From the NCBI GenBank assembly GCA_050179115.1, contig JBFXFL010000012.1, forward strand, positions 1 through 63,340: a DNA stretch of 63,340 nt. The letters run 5' to 3'. The notes under the pieces were generated by a model, which worked only from the letters and a program-made list of their open reading frames with translations, did no database searches and was not told the origin of the DNA. Made by a program: the position numbers and the translations under genes. This stretch comes from JAGPUQ01 sp050179115. Its GTDB lineage: Bacteria > Pseudomonadota > Gammaproteobacteria > Pseudomonadales > Porticoccaceae. Positions 1-9,116 of the stretch are shown here, piece by piece (position 1 is the first letter of the stretch; each line of letters opens with the position of its first letter).

Positions 1-2
1 CC

Positions 3-425
3 GAACTCGAAAAACGTATCACCCGCCTGGAAGATATTGAAGCGATCAAGCAGTTGAAAGCCCGGTACTGTGAAATTTGCGATGACGACCATAATCCCGA
101 CCGGATCGCCTCGGTGTTCGCCCCGGACGGTGTCTGGGAAGGTGCCGGTTTCGGGAAAGCCCAGGGTCACGAGGGCATCCGCGAATTGTTCAGGGGCTTT
201 CAGAAGCTCATCAGCTTTTCCCAGCACAATGTGATGAACCCGATCATCGAAATCGACGGGGACCGCGCCACCGGCGTGTGGTATTTTCTTGGCCCGTTTA
301 CCTTTTACAAGGATAACGCCGATAGATGGTTGGTCCTGCGCTATGACGACGACTACGTCAAGATCGACGGCGCCTGGAAATACCAGCATCTGCGCGCGAC
401 GGTGCGCTTGAATGGCGAGCGGTAG
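3..425 (+). CDS. SnoaL-like / NTF2-fold protein, 5' end cut by window
   Basis: The reading frame is open from the first bases of the window to the TAG at 423-425, so the gene begins upstream and only about 140 codons are visible. The visible part starts with a charged helix (LEDIEAIKQLKARYC), typical of the first helix of SnoaL-like domains of the NTF2 fold. A mixed alpha/beta core with Trp, Phe and Asp residues follows (CDDDHNPDRIASVFAPDG, then VWYFLGPF). Such proteins are small ketosteroid-isomerase-like enzymes or ligand-binding proteins, often encoded near steroid, terpenoid or aromatic catabolic genes. The nearby CoA-transferase and LLM oxidoreductases fit that setting, but the substrate cannot be told. 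The TTG at 54 is an internal Leu codon, not a start. Confidence 0.8.
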   Translation, partial: ELEKRITRLEDIEAIKQLKARYCEICDDDHNPDRIASVFAPDGVWEGAGFGKAQGHEGIRELFRGFQKLISFSQHNVMNPIIEIDGDRATGVWYFLGPFTFYKDNADRWLVLRYDDDYVKIDGAWKYQHLRATVRLNGER

Positions 426-554
426 CAATCGGCCGGCGTGCGGACTTCCTTGCAGACCCTGGGTTCCTGTCAGCGCTTTCGTGGCGGCGGGCGCAGCGCG
501 GGGGACGACGGCCGAGTCGCTCTCCAATACAACTTCGACCTGATGTTCATTTCG

Positions 555-1853
555 TCAGGCATCGTCCCGGGTTTCCCGCGCTCCCCACAGCGCCGCGAGC
601 GTCAGCAGCGCGGCGCCCGAAAGATACCAGCCCACCGTTTGCACGCCGTATCGGGTAGCGAGCCAGGTCGCGATGTAGGGCGCCAGGGACGCGCCGAAAA
701 TGCCCGCCAGATTGAAAGTGAGTGAAGCGCCGGTATAGCGCACCATGGTGGGAAACTGCTCGCTCAACATGGTACCGAGCGGGCCATAGGTGAGACCCAT
801 CAGGCCCAGCCCGAGGGCCATGAACAGAATCACCCGCGCCTCGCCGCCGGCACCGAGCAGGGGCGTGAACAGCAGGCCAAACAGCGCGATGGCCATGCTC
901 GCGGCCATCAGTACCCGGCGGCGGCCGTGGCGATCCGCGAGATGCGCCGAAATCGGGATGCCGAGGCCGAAAAACAGAATCCCGAACAGCTGGATCAGCA
1001 ACAGCCGCTCGCGGGAAAAATGCAGCGCGGTGGTGCCCCAGGTAAGGGTGAATACCGTCATCAGATAAAACAATACAAAGGTGCAGAGCGCCATCAGCGT
1101 GCCGCGTACCAGCATCCCGGTGTGATCGCGCAATACCGTGAGAATCGGCAGCCGCTCGCGCTCCTGTGCGGCGAGTGCCTGCCGAAACACCGGGGTTTCC
1201 TGCAGATTCAGGCGCACCCAGAGGCCCACCAGCACCAGGATGCTGCTGGCCAGGAAGGGTACTCGCCAGCCCCAGAGAAAGAACTGGGCATCGCTGAGGT
1301 AGTGCGTGAGCAACAGAAACGACCCGCCGGAGAGGATGAAACCTATGGGCGCGCCCAGTTGCGGAAACATTCCGTACCAGGCGCGCCGACCCGGCGGTGC
1401 ATTTTCGGTGGCCAGCAAAATCGCGCCGCCCCATTCCCCGCCCAATCCCAGCCCTTGCCCAAAGCGACACAGCGCCAGCAACAGGGGTGCCGCGACCCCG
1501 ATCTGGGCATAGGTGGGCAGCATGCCGATGATCACCGTCGACAGGCCCATGGTCAGCAGCGCCGCCACCAAGGTGGCCTTGCGACCGACACGATCGCCGA
1601 AATGCCCGAACAATGCGGATCCGAGCGGGCGGGCAAAAAAGGCGAGGGCAAAGGTGGCGAGGGATTGCAGCATCGCCGTGGTGGCATCCCCGGCCGGGAA
1701 AAACAGCTTCGGGAATACCAGTACCGCGGCAGTGGCGTAAATGTAGAAATCGAAAAACTCGATGGCGGTGCCGATCATGCTGGCGAACAGCACCCTGGCC
1801 TTGCCGTTGGCGGCGGGTGCCCGGGCGGAGATGATGGCTTGGGGCATCGGCAT
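555..1853 (-). CDS. MFS transporter, metabolite:H+ symporter (MHS) type
   Basis: This 432-residue membrane protein of the major facilitator superfamily resembles the MHS group (KgtP, ShiA, ProP), which imports organic acids or similar solutes with protons. It opens with the group's typical first helix (ASMIGTAIEFFDFYIYATAA). The loop between helices 2 and 3 carries the MFS signature (FGHFGDRVGRKATL). A second copy of the motif follows the mid-protein loop (AHLADRHGRRRVL). Twelve hydrophobic segments can be traced and the length is normal. It is divergent from the CoA-transferase at 2198, so it may import a compound that is then activated to a CoA ester, but this is inferred from position only. 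Two ATG codons lie in frame at the start (1853 and 1847). Confidence 0.9.
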   Translation of the reverse strand: MPMPQAIISARAPAANGKARVLFASMIGTAIEFFDFYIYATAAVLVFPKLFFPAGDATTAMLQSLATFALAFFARPLGSALFGHFGDRVGRKATLVAALLTMGLSTVIIGMLPTYAQIGVAAPLLLALCRFGQGLGLGGEWGGAILLATENAPPGRRAWYGMFPQLGAPIGFILSGGSFLLLTHYLSDAQFFLWGWRVPFLASSILVLVGLWVRLNLQETPVFRQALAAQERERLPILTVLRDHTGMLVRGTLMALCTFVLFYLMTVFTLTWGTTALHFSRERLLLIQLFGILFFGLGIPISAHLADRHGRRRVLMAASMAIALFGLLFTPLLGAGGEARVILFMALGLGLMGLTYGPLGTMLSEQFPTMVRYTGASLTFNLAGIFGASLAPYIATWLATRYGVQTVGWYLSGAALLTLAALWGARETRDDA

Positions 1854-2197
1854 CCCTGTGAGTCAAGGTGTGGCGGAACAGCCGGCATTGTACGGAGACA
1901 TTGCGGCGGGGACAGCGGAAAAGCAGGAGAGTCGGACCGTATCGGTCTGGGTGCTGTCCGGTGTTGGTATTTCCAGTGTTATCTGGTTATTGATGGACGT
2001 GGCGTGGGGGTGCGATGCGAGCGCGTGGGAATAAATCCGTACAGTAGCTGGCTCAGGTCAGATAGACATCCTGAAAACTTGCGCCATGGCAAACGGGCCT
2101 GTAAAACAAATTGTGGCGCTGCCCAGCAGTCTCCCTGCCATCTCCCCGGCGCATCGCGTCCGGAAAAACATGTCACGATACCCAAGGAATCCCCCTC
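1854..2197. other. Intergenic region between divergent genes
   Basis: There is no convincing gene in these 344 bases between the transporter (minus) and the CoA-transferase (plus). A weak sigma-70-like pair facing the CoA-transferase is TTGCGC at 2079-2084 and TAAAAC at 2102-2107, spaced by 17 bases. A purine-rich AAGGAA ribosome binding site lies just before the ATG at 2198. I see no clear operator or terminator. Confidence 0.4.
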
Positions 2198-3433
2198 ATG
2201 ACCGACTCGACACCGCTGCTCGATGGCATCAAGGTTCTTGAACTCGCCACCTACGTTTTTGGGCCCGGCGCCGGCGCCATCCTGTCCGACTTCGGCGCCG
2301 ACGTGATCAAGGTCGAAACTCCCGGACGGGGTGATCCGCTGCGTCACGCGCATAAATCACCGCCCTTCATGCGCCTAGACTTCGCGTATCCCTGGCAGCA
2401 GGACAACCGCAACAAGCGCAGCCTCGCGCTCGATCTGAAAACCGCCGAGGGTCGCGAAATACTGCTCAGGCTGGTCAGGGACGCGGATGTCCTGATCACC
2501 AACTTCCCGCCCAATGTGCTGACGCGGCTGAAAATCCGCTTCGAAGATCTGGCACCGGAAAACAGCCGACTCATTTACGGGCAGGTCACCGGGTACGGCG
2601 AGCAGGGCGATGACGTCAATACGCCCGGCTTCGACGGCAACGCCTATTGGGCGCGCACGGGCCTGATGGACGCGGTGCGCACCATGCATGGAGAACCGTC
2701 GATGCCATCGCCCGCGATGGGCGATCACCCCAGCGCGATGACGCTCTATGCCGCGGTGATGACCGCACTCTACAAACGCGAGCGCACCGGTCTCGGCAGC
2801 AAAATCAGCACCAGCCTGATGGCGAATGGACTGTGGGCGGCGTCCAGTGCCCTGGCGGGTCTGTTGGCGGGCACCAAACCCTATCGGCGCCTGAACCCCG
2901 CTGCCCCCGGCAGTGCGCTGATCAACTACTACCGCACCCTCGACGACCGCTGGGTTTCCTTGATCGTGCTCCAGGAAGACAAGCACTGGACCAACTTCTT
3001 GACTGCGATCGAGCGCCCCGACCTCGCGGCGGATCCGCACTTTGCCGATATTGCGGCGCGCTTCAAACATGCGAAGGAACTTGCCGCGGTGCTGGTCGAG
3101 GTATTCAAGACCCGCCCCTGCGCCGAATGGCGCCAGCGCCTGCGCGACCAGGGCGTAACCTTCAGTGTCGTGGCAACCATGGAGGAGGTCATCGACGACC
3201 CGCAAGCCCTGCAGAACGACATGTTCATCAAGATCGAGGGCCACACCCATGGTCGCGGCCAGGCTGTCAACAGCCCCTTCTGGATTCAGGGTTCGGACAA
3301 GGTGCCGGCCCATCTCGGCTCGGAACTGGGCGCCGACAGCGCGGCGATATTGCGTGAGCTGGGTTACGCGGAAGACCGCATCGGCGCGTTGGCGGCGCAG
3401 GGAGTTGTCGAAATACACGGGGGAGCCCGGTGA
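2198..3433 (+). CDS. CaiB/BaiF family (class III) CoA-transferase
   Basis: A 411-residue enzyme of the formyl-CoA transferase / CaiB-BaiF family, which moves CoA between carboxylic acids through an aspartyl-CoA thioester. The N-terminus has the family pattern (LLDGIKVLELATYVFGPGAG, then DFGADVIKVETPGRGDP). The likely catalytic Asp is D176 in the segment AMGDHPSAM. A frame continues upstream to 2111, but the ATG at 2198 follows a good AAGGAA ribosome binding site and gives the family's usual start. The donor and acceptor acids cannot be told. The neighbouring transporter and the F420 locus suggest catabolism of a carboxylic acid, possibly with F420-dependent steps, which is inference only. Confidence 0.92.
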   Translation: MTDSTPLLDGIKVLELATYVFGPGAGAILSDFGADVIKVETPGRGDPLRHAHKSPPFMRLDFAYPWQQDNRNKRSLALDLKTAEGREILLRLVRDADVLITNFPPNVLTRLKIRFEDLAPENSRLIYGQVTGYGEQGDDVNTPGFDGNAYWARTGLMDAVRTMHGEPSMPSPAMGDHPSAMTLYAAVMTALYKRERTGLGSKISTSLMANGLWAASSALAGLLAGTKPYRRLNPAAPGSALINYYRTLDDRWVSLIVLQEDKHWTNFLTAIERPDLAADPHFADIAARFKHAKELAAVLVEVFKTRPCAEWRQRLRDQGVTFSVVATMEEVIDDPQALQNDMFIKIEGHTHGRGQAVNSPFWIQGSDKVPAHLGSELGADSAAILRELGYAEDRIGALAAQGVVEIHGGAR

Positions 3434-3518
3434 CCGGCGCGTGTCCGGGCCAGGGCCAGGGCGGAACATCAGTTCGGAATCGTCAAACGCCAATTCGGAT
3501 GTGCGTTGCCGACGATCA

Positions 3519-4253
3519 CTAAAACCCTTCACCCTCCCGCAAGAACCGCCACTGCCCGACCGGCAAGTCCCCCAGCCGCACGCGGCCGATGCGCACGCGC
3601 TTGAGTCCGGTGACCCGCAAGCCCACCAGCTCGCACATGCGGCGGATCTGGCGCTTGCGGCCTTCCCGGAGCACGAAACGCAGTTGTTCCGGATTGGCCC
3701 AGCTCACCTTGGCCGGGCGCAGTTGTTTGCCGTCGAGTTCGAGGCCGTGGTTGAGCAGCGCCAGCGACGGACGGTCGAGGTTACCTTCCACGCGCACCAG
3801 ATATTCTTTTTCCACGGTCGAATGCTCGCCGACCAGTTGACGCGCCACGCGGCCATCCTGGGTCAGCACCAGCAGCCCGGTGGAATCGATATCGAGTCGG
3901 CCGGCAGGGGCGAGGCCTTTCAGGTGGCTCATCTGAAACCGCAGCTTGTCGCCGGGCGCCTGGGTCTGCGCCGAGATCAGCGTGACGGCGGGTTGATGGC
4001 CGTCTTCCGCCTGGCCGGAAACATAGCCGATGGGCTTGTGCAGCAGAATGGTGACCTGCCGCGCCTGACTGGCCTGCGCCTGCGCCCCCAGCGTGATCAC
4101 CGCATCCGGCGCGGCGCGGGTGCCGAGCTGCGTGACCCGCTCGCCGTTCACGAATACCAGTCCGCGCTCGATGTAGGCATCCGCTTCGCGTCGCGAACAC
4201 AGGCCGCGCTCGGCCATGAGTTTGGAAATGCGGATGCCTTGGGGGTCATTCAT
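3519..4253 (-). CDS. rRNA pseudouridine synthase, RsuA/RluB/E/F family (RluF-like)
   Basis: A 244-residue enzyme that converts uridine to pseudouridine in rRNA. An N-terminal S4 RNA-binding domain (residues 7-55, with LCSRREADAYIERGLVFVNG) precedes the catalytic domain. The catalytic Asp is D121 in the motif GRLDIDSTG, and the segment LLHKPIGYVSG is typical of the family. A C-terminal EGRKRQIRRMCE motif completes it. The sequence looks closest to RluF, which modifies 23S rRNA near the peptidyl-transferase centre, but the exact site is inferred. It converges with the CoA-transferase and has no evident functional tie to the F420 genes. Confidence 0.9.
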   Translation of the reverse strand: MNDPQGIRISKLMAERGLCSRREADAYIERGLVFVNGERVTQLGTRAAPDAVITLGAQAQASQARQVTILLHKPIGYVSGQAEDGHQPAVTLISAQTQAPGDKLRFQMSHLKGLAPAGRLDIDSTGLLVLTQDGRVARQLVGEHSTVEKEYLVRVEGNLDRPSLALLNHGLELDGKQLRPAKVSWANPEQLRFVLREGRKRQIRRMCELVGLRVTGLKRVRIGRVRLGDLPVGQWRFLREGEGF

Positions 4254-4309
4254 GGTTTGCGCACCGCAGGCCGATGGCGCGACGGATCGCGAGACAGGTT
4301 CGTATCATC

Positions 4310-5350
4310 TCAGCCGAAAATCTCCGCCATCAGTTCCACCGCCTGGGTGTTGGCATCGGACAGCAGCAGGGTGCCGACCTGGCCGCGCTGGGCGGCTGCG
4401 GCCCAGCGCTGGGCACGGTCGCGGATGCGCGCCGGCGGGCCGACCAGATTGCAGGCATCCACCAGGGCGTCAGGCACCGCGGCGGCGGCTTCTTCCTTGC
4501 GGCCTTCCAGATAGAGATCCTGGATTTTTACCGCGGCTGCTTCATAGCCCAGGCGTTTGGCGTAGTCGTTGTAAAAATTCTTGCTGCGCGCACCCATGCC
4601 GCCAATATAGAGCGCGAGGTTGTTTTTGAGCGGTTTCATGCAGGCGGCCAGATCGTCGCCGATCACCACGCGCACGAAAGGCGCGACGTCGAAGTCCTTG
4701 AGTGATTTGCCCTTGCCGGCGGCAGCGAAGCCATCCCGAATGGGTTTTTCGAAGACATCGAAGCGCTCCGGGTCCATCCATACCGGGAAGAATCCGTCGG
4801 CCACTTCGGCGGCCGCCTTGACTCCGGCCGGAGTGATGTTGGCGCTGTAGATCGGGATCGGGGCGTCGCAGTGGAGGATGCTTTTCAGCGGCTTGCCGAG
4901 CCCGGTCGCGCCCGGCCCGCGATAGGGCAGTTGGTACATTTCTCCGTCGAAACTCACTGGCGCTTCGCGGGCGAAAATCTGCTTCATGATCTGGATGTAT
5001 TCCTTCAGCCGCGTGACCGGCTTGCCGTAGGCCACGCCGTGCCAACCCTCTACCACCTGGGGACCGGAGGCGCCCAGCCCGACGATGAAGCGGTTGCCGG
5101 AGAGATGGGACAGGGTCATGGCGGTCATCGCCGCCATCGCCGGGGTGCGTGCCGGCATCTGCATGATGGCCGTGCCGGCGCGGATGCGGGTGGTGTTGGC
5201 GAGAATCCAGGCCGCGGTGGTCACGGCGTCCGAACCGTAGGCTTCGGCGGTCCACACCGAGTCGTAGCCCAGGTTTTCGGCGTGGCGGATCACCTCCAGC
5301 GGCACCTTCACCTTGTTGCCGGAATAGCCGGTCATCAGTCCGAGTTTCAT
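4310..5350 (-). CDS. LLM-class F420-dependent oxidoreductase
   Basis: A 346-residue luciferase-like TIM-barrel oxidoreductase. It begins MKLGLMTGYSG, continues with AENLGYDSVWTAEAYGSDA and carries the barrel segments TRIRAGTAIMQMPARTPAMAAM and SGNRFIVGLGASGPQVVEGWHG. This pattern is typical of the actinobacterial and proteobacterial subgroup annotated as F420-dependent hydride-transfer enzymes, acting on alcohols, ketones or enoyl compounds. The frame runs upstream to 5458, but the ATG at 5348-5350 follows GGGGGATC and gives the standard N-terminus. It is divergent from a second LLM gene at 5458 and lies beside a full set of F420 synthesis genes, which supports F420 rather than FMN as cofactor. 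The substrate is unknown. Confidence 0.88.
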   Translation of the reverse strand: MKLGLMTGYSGNKVKVPLEVIRHAENLGYDSVWTAEAYGSDAVTTAAWILANTTRIRAGTAIMQMPARTPAMAAMTAMTLSHLSGNRFIVGLGASGPQVVEGWHGVAYGKPVTRLKEYIQIMKQIFAREAPVSFDGEMYQLPYRGPGATGLGKPLKSILHCDAPIPIYSANITPAGVKAAAEVADGFFPVWMDPERFDVFEKPIRDGFAAAGKGKSLKDFDVAPFVRVVIGDDLAACMKPLKNNLALYIGGMGARSKNFYNDYAKRLGYEAAAVKIQDLYLEGRKEEAAAAVPDALVDACNLVGPPARIRDRAQRWAAAAQRGQVGTLLLSDANTQAVELMAEIFG

Positions 5351-5457
5351 GGTCGATCCCCCGTGGTTATTTGGATGTGGTTGCGGCCCGTGGCCAGTGT
5401 TTGGCGCTACCATAGCAGACACACCACAGCCGCAGAAAATCATAAGAGGAGGAGGCA

Positions 5458-6489
5458 ATGGATATCGGTATCCTGTTTTCGTTTCGCAATCCGGCGTTCA
5501 ACCGGGTGCCCTGGACCACGACCTACGCCGACGAGCTGGAGCTGACCGTCGCCGCGGAAGAACTGGGTTACGACCACGTCTGGCTCAGTGAGCACCACTT
5601 TGTGGACGACGGCTATTCGCCTTCGCTGCTGCCCATCGCGGCGGCAATAGCGGCGCTGACGCGCAGCATCCGCATCGGCACCTATGTGATGCTGCTGCCG
5701 CTCCACAATCCGGTGCGGGTCGCCGAGGATGCGGCGACGGTGGACGTGATTTCCGGCGGACGCTTCGATCTGGGTGTCGGCCTCGGCTACCGGCCCGGCG
5801 AATTCACCGGCATGGGTGTGCCCAGCTCCGAGCGCGCGGCCCGCTTTCAGGAAGCCCTGCCGGTGATCCAGCGCCTGCTGGCGGGCGAAACCCTGTCCCT
5901 CGATGGGCGGTTCAACCAGTTCGAGGAAGTCCGCATCACGCCGCCACCGGCCCAGCGCCACCTGCCGATCTGGGTCGGCGCCCGTGGCGACCGGGCGCTG
6001 GAGCGCGCGGCGCAGCTCGGCTGCCATCTCGCCTCCATCGGCGCTCCCGGTCACCGCGAACGCTATCTGGCCGCGCTCGCCGCCAATGGCCGCCGCGCCG
6101 AAGACCACCATATCGGCCAGCTCGCGGTGGTCTATGTGGCCGCGACGGCGGCGCAGGCGTGGCGGGAATGCGGCCGCGCGATCCATCATGTCATCCGCGA
6201 ATATCAGGCCTGGGCTGAGGAGTCCGGGGATGAGAGCGGCGATGCCCTGGCGACCATGGCGGTGCCGCCCGCCGAGGAGTTCATGGCCGGGCGCGTTGCC
6301 GAGGTGATGGGCCGCCCTGCTATGATTGGCGACCCCGAGCAGGTGTATCAGGGACTCCGCGCGTTTTTGGAGGTGACGCCGGCAACCCATCTGGTGCTGA
6401 TGATGGCGCTGCCGGGCATGGACCCCGAATGCACCCGCAGCAGCATGGAATTGTTCGCCCGCGAGGTGATGCCCCGGCTCAAAGTCTGA
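5458..6489 (+). CDS. LLM-class flavin/F420-dependent oxidoreductase
   Basis: A second luciferase-like TIM-barrel enzyme, 343 residues. It has the bacterial luciferase signature near residue 43 (VWLSEHHFVDDGYSPS) and the strands TRSIRIGTYVMLLPLHNPVRVAED and GGRFDLGVGLGYRPGEF. It belongs to a different LLM subgroup from the gene at 4310, closer to the alkanal monooxygenase-like subgroup. Either FMN or F420 could be the cofactor; the first gene downstream is an F420:NADP reductase, which favours F420. The start follows a strong AAGAGGAGG ribosome binding site. It leads the probable operon LLM, npdG, cofE, cofD, cofC, fbiC. Confidence 0.88.
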   Translation: MDIGILFSFRNPAFNRVPWTTTYADELELTVAAEELGYDHVWLSEHHFVDDGYSPSLLPIAAAIAALTRSIRIGTYVMLLPLHNPVRVAEDAATVDVISGGRFDLGVGLGYRPGEFTGMGVPSSERAARFQEALPVIQRLLAGETLSLDGRFNQFEEVRITPPPAQRHLPIWVGARGDRALERAAQLGCHLASIGAPGHRERYLAALAANGRRAEDHHIGQLAVVYVAATAAQAWRECGRAIHHVIREYQAWAEESGDESGDALATMAVPPAEEFMAGRVAEVMGRPAMIGDPEQVYQGLRAFLEVTPATHLVLMMALPGMDPECTRSSMELFAREVMPRLKV

Positions 6490-6567
6490 TCCACTGATCC
6501 GCCCGGCCGGCAGCGTCCCGGTCGGGCCAGCTTTCAATCAATCACCCATCCGTACAGGACATCTGGC

Positions 6568-7239
6568 ATGAGCGACTCCAAGCCGACTCTGGCGATTCTC
6601 GGTGGCAGCGGCGATCTCGGCGGCGGCCTCGCCTTTCGCTGGGCACGCGCCGGCTACCCCATCATCATCGGCTCGCGCAGCGCCGACAAAGCCGAGCAGG
6701 CGGCGAAGGAGCTGGCCGCCAAGGGACTGGCCGGCAAGGTGCGCGGCCTGGACAACGAGGCGGCGGCGCGGGCTGGCGATATCCTGGTGCTGACGGTGCC
6801 CTTCGCCAATCAGGCGCCGACGCTTGAGGCCATCAAGGCCGCGGTGCAGGGCAAGATTCTGATCGATGTCACCGTCCCGCTGGTGCCGCCCAGGGTCGGG
6901 ACCGTGCAGTTGCCCGCCGGCGGCAGTGCGGGCCAGATCGCTCAGGCGATTCTGGGCGAGGGCGTGCGGGTGGTGTCGGCGTTCCAGAACGTGGCCGCGG
7001 CTCATCTCGACGATCCCGAGCACGATCCCGACTGCGATGTGCTGGTGTGCGGCAACGATGCCGAGGCCTGCACGGCGGTGCTGGCGCTGGTCGCTGCCGC
7101 CGGCATGAAAGGCTGGCACGCCGGGCCCATCGCCAACTCGGTGGTGGCCGAGGCGCTCACTTCGGTGCTCATCACGCTGAACCGCCGCTACAAGATTCCG
7201 GGTGCGGGCTTCCGCATCACGGGCGCGCCCCAGGCGTGA
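6568..7239 (+). CDS. npdG: NADPH-dependent F420 reductase (F420:NADP oxidoreductase)
   Basis: A 223-residue Rossmann protein that transfers hydride between NADPH and coenzyme F420. The N-terminus carries the dinucleotide motif GGSGDLGGGLA followed by GYPIIIGSRSADKA, whose Ser/Arg pair is typical of NADP binding in this family. Further family segments are ILVLTVPFANQ, VVSAFQNVAAAHL, DCDVLVCGNDAEA and the C-terminal NRRYKIPGAGFRITG. The length fits the family. It sits between an LLM oxidoreductase and cofE, so it probably supplies F420H2 to those enzymes. A short-chain or ketopantoate-type reductase is less likely because the C-terminal signature is specific. Confidence 0.92.
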   Translation: MSDSKPTLAILGGSGDLGGGLAFRWARAGYPIIIGSRSADKAEQAAKELAAKGLAGKVRGLDNEAAARAGDILVLTVPFANQAPTLEAIKAAVQGKILIDVTVPLVPPRVGTVQLPAGGSAGQIAQAILGEGVRVVSAFQNVAAAHLDDPEHDPDCDVLVCGNDAEACTAVLALVAAAGMKGWHAGPIANSVVAEALTSVLITLNRRYKIPGAGFRITGAPQA

Positions 7240-7276
7240 CCCCGGCTGTCGTCCGCGGCACGGCGCGGTTCTTGTC

Positions 7277-8041
7277 ATGCAACTGATTGCGCTGCCGGGC
7301 ATTCCCCGGGTTGCGCCCGGCGCGGATCTGGTCGGTCTGGTGCTGGACGGACTGGCGCGCGCGGACACTGCATTGCAGGCGGGCGATATCGTCGTGCTTG
7401 CGCAGAAGATCGTCTCCAAGGCCGAGAACCGCTATGTGGAACTCGCCGGGATCACGCCGTCGGCGCGCGCGCGGGAAATCGCCACCGTGGCGGGGAAAGA
7501 TCCACGCATCATCGAAGTCATCCTCGGCGAATCCCGCGCGGTCCTGCGTCAGGTGCCGGGCGTGATCATCGTCGAGCACCGGCTGGGTTTCGTGATGGCC
7601 AATGCCGGCGTGGACGCCTCCAACATCGAACACGCGGGCGAGAGCGTCGAGCGGGTGCTGTTGCTGCCCATCGATCCGGACGGCACCGCGGCAGAATTGG
7701 CGGCGGCGCTGAAGGCGCGCACCGGCGTGGCAGTGGGCGTGGTGATCAACGACAGCGTCGGGCGCGCCTGGCGCAACGGCACCGTGGGAATCGCACTCGG
7801 GAGCGCGGGTTTCCCGGCGCTGTACGACCGCCGTGGCGAACGCGATCTGTTCGGCCGCGTGTTGCAGGTCACCGAGGTGGCGCTGGCGGATCAGATCGCG
7901 GCGGCCGCTTCTCTGGTGCAGGGCGAGGCGGACGAAGGCCGTCCGGTGGTGCTGGTGCGGGGGTTTTCCCGGCCGCCCGGTGTGCCCGACAGCAATGTGC
8001 GCGCCTTGCTGCGGCCGCGCGAGCGGGATTTGTTCCGGTGA
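7277..8041 (+). CDS. cofE: Coenzyme F420-0:L-glutamate ligase
   Basis: A 254-residue GTP-dependent ligase that adds glutamate residues to F420-0. It shows family motifs: GDIVVLAQKIVSKAENR (27-43), HRLGFVMANAGVDASNI and the long block DSVGRAWRNGTVGIALGSAG followed by DRRGERDLFGRVLQVTE. The frame is open upstream to 7202, but the ATG at 7277 gives the standard start (MQLIALPGIP). I see no strong ribosome binding site before it. Unlike mycobacterial FbiB there is no C-terminal nitroreductase domain, so a reductase for a dehydro-F420 intermediate is not encoded here. It overlaps cofD by 4 bases (GTGA), which points to coupled translation. Confidence 0.95.
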   Translation: MQLIALPGIPRVAPGADLVGLVLDGLARADTALQAGDIVVLAQKIVSKAENRYVELAGITPSARAREIATVAGKDPRIIEVILGESRAVLRQVPGVIIVEHRLGFVMANAGVDASNIEHAGESVERVLLLPIDPDGTAAELAAALKARTGVAVGVVINDSVGRAWRNGTVGIALGSAGFPALYDRRGERDLFGRVLQVTEVALADQIAAAASLVQGEADEGRPVVLVRGFSRPPGVPDSNVRALLRPRERDLFR

Positions 8042-9018
8042 CTATCACTGCAATGACGCCTGCGCCGCGCGTACTGGCACTGTGCGGCGGCGTCGGCGGC
8101 GCCAAGCTCGCGCTCGGGCTCTACCGGCTGCTGGGCGAAAATCTGACGGTGGCCGTGAACACCGGCGATGACTTCACCCATCTGGGGCTGCGCATCTGTC
8201 CCGACCTGGATACGGTCACCTACACCCTGGCCGGCTGTGTGAATCCCGCCACGGGCTGGGGCCGCGCCGACGAGACGGGCCACTTCATGACGGCGCTGGC
8301 GCAACTGGGTGGCGAGGACTGGTTCTTCCTGGGTGACCGCGATCTCGCGCTCCATGTCGAACGCACGCGCCGGCTCGCGGCGGGGGAATCCCTGAGCGAA
8401 GTGACTACTGCGATCACCCGTCGCCTCGGCATCGCGGCGACCATCGTCCCCATGGCGGACACCCCGGTGCCGACACTGGTGGACACGGACGCCGGAACCC
8501 TGTCGTTTCAGCATTATTTTGTGCGCGAGCGCTGCCAGCCGGCAGTGCGCAGCCTGCGCTATCAGGGTGCGGATACGGTCCAGCCGCAACCGCGCTTGCT
8601 GACGGCGCTGGCCGATCCCGCGCTGGCCGCCATCGTCATCTGCCCGTCGAATCCCTGGCTCAGCGTCGATCCGCTGCTCGCGCTGCCCGGCGTGCGGGAG
8701 CTGCTGCGCGCCGCGCCGGTGCCCGTGCTGGCGGTTTCCCCTATAGTGGGCGGACGGGCCATCAAGGGACCGACGGCCAAGATCATGGCGGAACTGGGGC
8801 TAGCGGTGTCGTCCCGAACCATCGCCGAGCACTACGGGGATTTTCTCGATTGCCTGATCCTGGACCGCAGCGATGGGGACGAACGCGATGTCCTCGCCGC
8901 GTTGCCGCCGCAAGTCGCACTCGCGGATACCGTCATGCACGATGAAGCGGATAAGATCGCACTGGCCCGGGAAGTGTTGGCCATTGCGGCGACGATCACC
9001 GCGACCAGAACAACATAA
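8038..9018 (+). CDS. cofD: 2-phospho-L-lactate transferase (F420-0 synthesis)
   Basis: A 326-residue enzyme that joins the deazaflavin Fo to an activated phospho-acid (lactyl-, phosphoenolpyruvyl- or glyceryl-PPG) to make F420-0 or a variant. The N-terminus has the family's glycine-rich motif CGGVGGAKLALGLYRLL, followed by VNTGDDFTHLGLRICPDLDT. Later signatures are ICPSNPWLSVDPLLALPG and SPIVGGRAIKGPTAK. The length fits CofD/FbiA. The start is taken as the GTG overlapping the cofE stop; an in-frame ATG at 8053 is the alternative. About 100 bases separate it from cofC, still on the same strand. Confidence 0.95.
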   Translation: MTITAMTPAPRVLALCGGVGGAKLALGLYRLLGENLTVAVNTGDDFTHLGLRICPDLDTVTYTLAGCVNPATGWGRADETGHFMTALAQLGGEDWFFLGDRDLALHVERTRRLAAGESLSEVTTAITRRLGIAATIVPMADTPVPTLVDTDAGTLSFQHYFVRERCQPAVRSLRYQGADTVQPQPRLLTALADPALAAIVICPSNPWLSVDPLLALPGVRELLRAAPVPVLAVSPIVGGRAIKGPTAKIMAELGLAVSSRTIAEHYGDFLDCLILDRSDGDERDVLAALPPQVALADTVMHDEADKIALAREVLAIAATITATRTT

Positions 9019-9116
9019 AAGAGCCGGATCGAGCACCTCGATTTCGTGTCGGGTGAAACGCCAGCGACAAGGGCCCAGTGCCGGGTAGCGAGCATCAAGG
9101 GGGATAGGGGAGCGCG

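Noticed and set aside
438..725. Short plus-strand frame after the SnoaL-like gene
   Set aside because: It runs into the antisense of the transporter gene and has low-complexity Arg/Gly content typical of a shadow frame.
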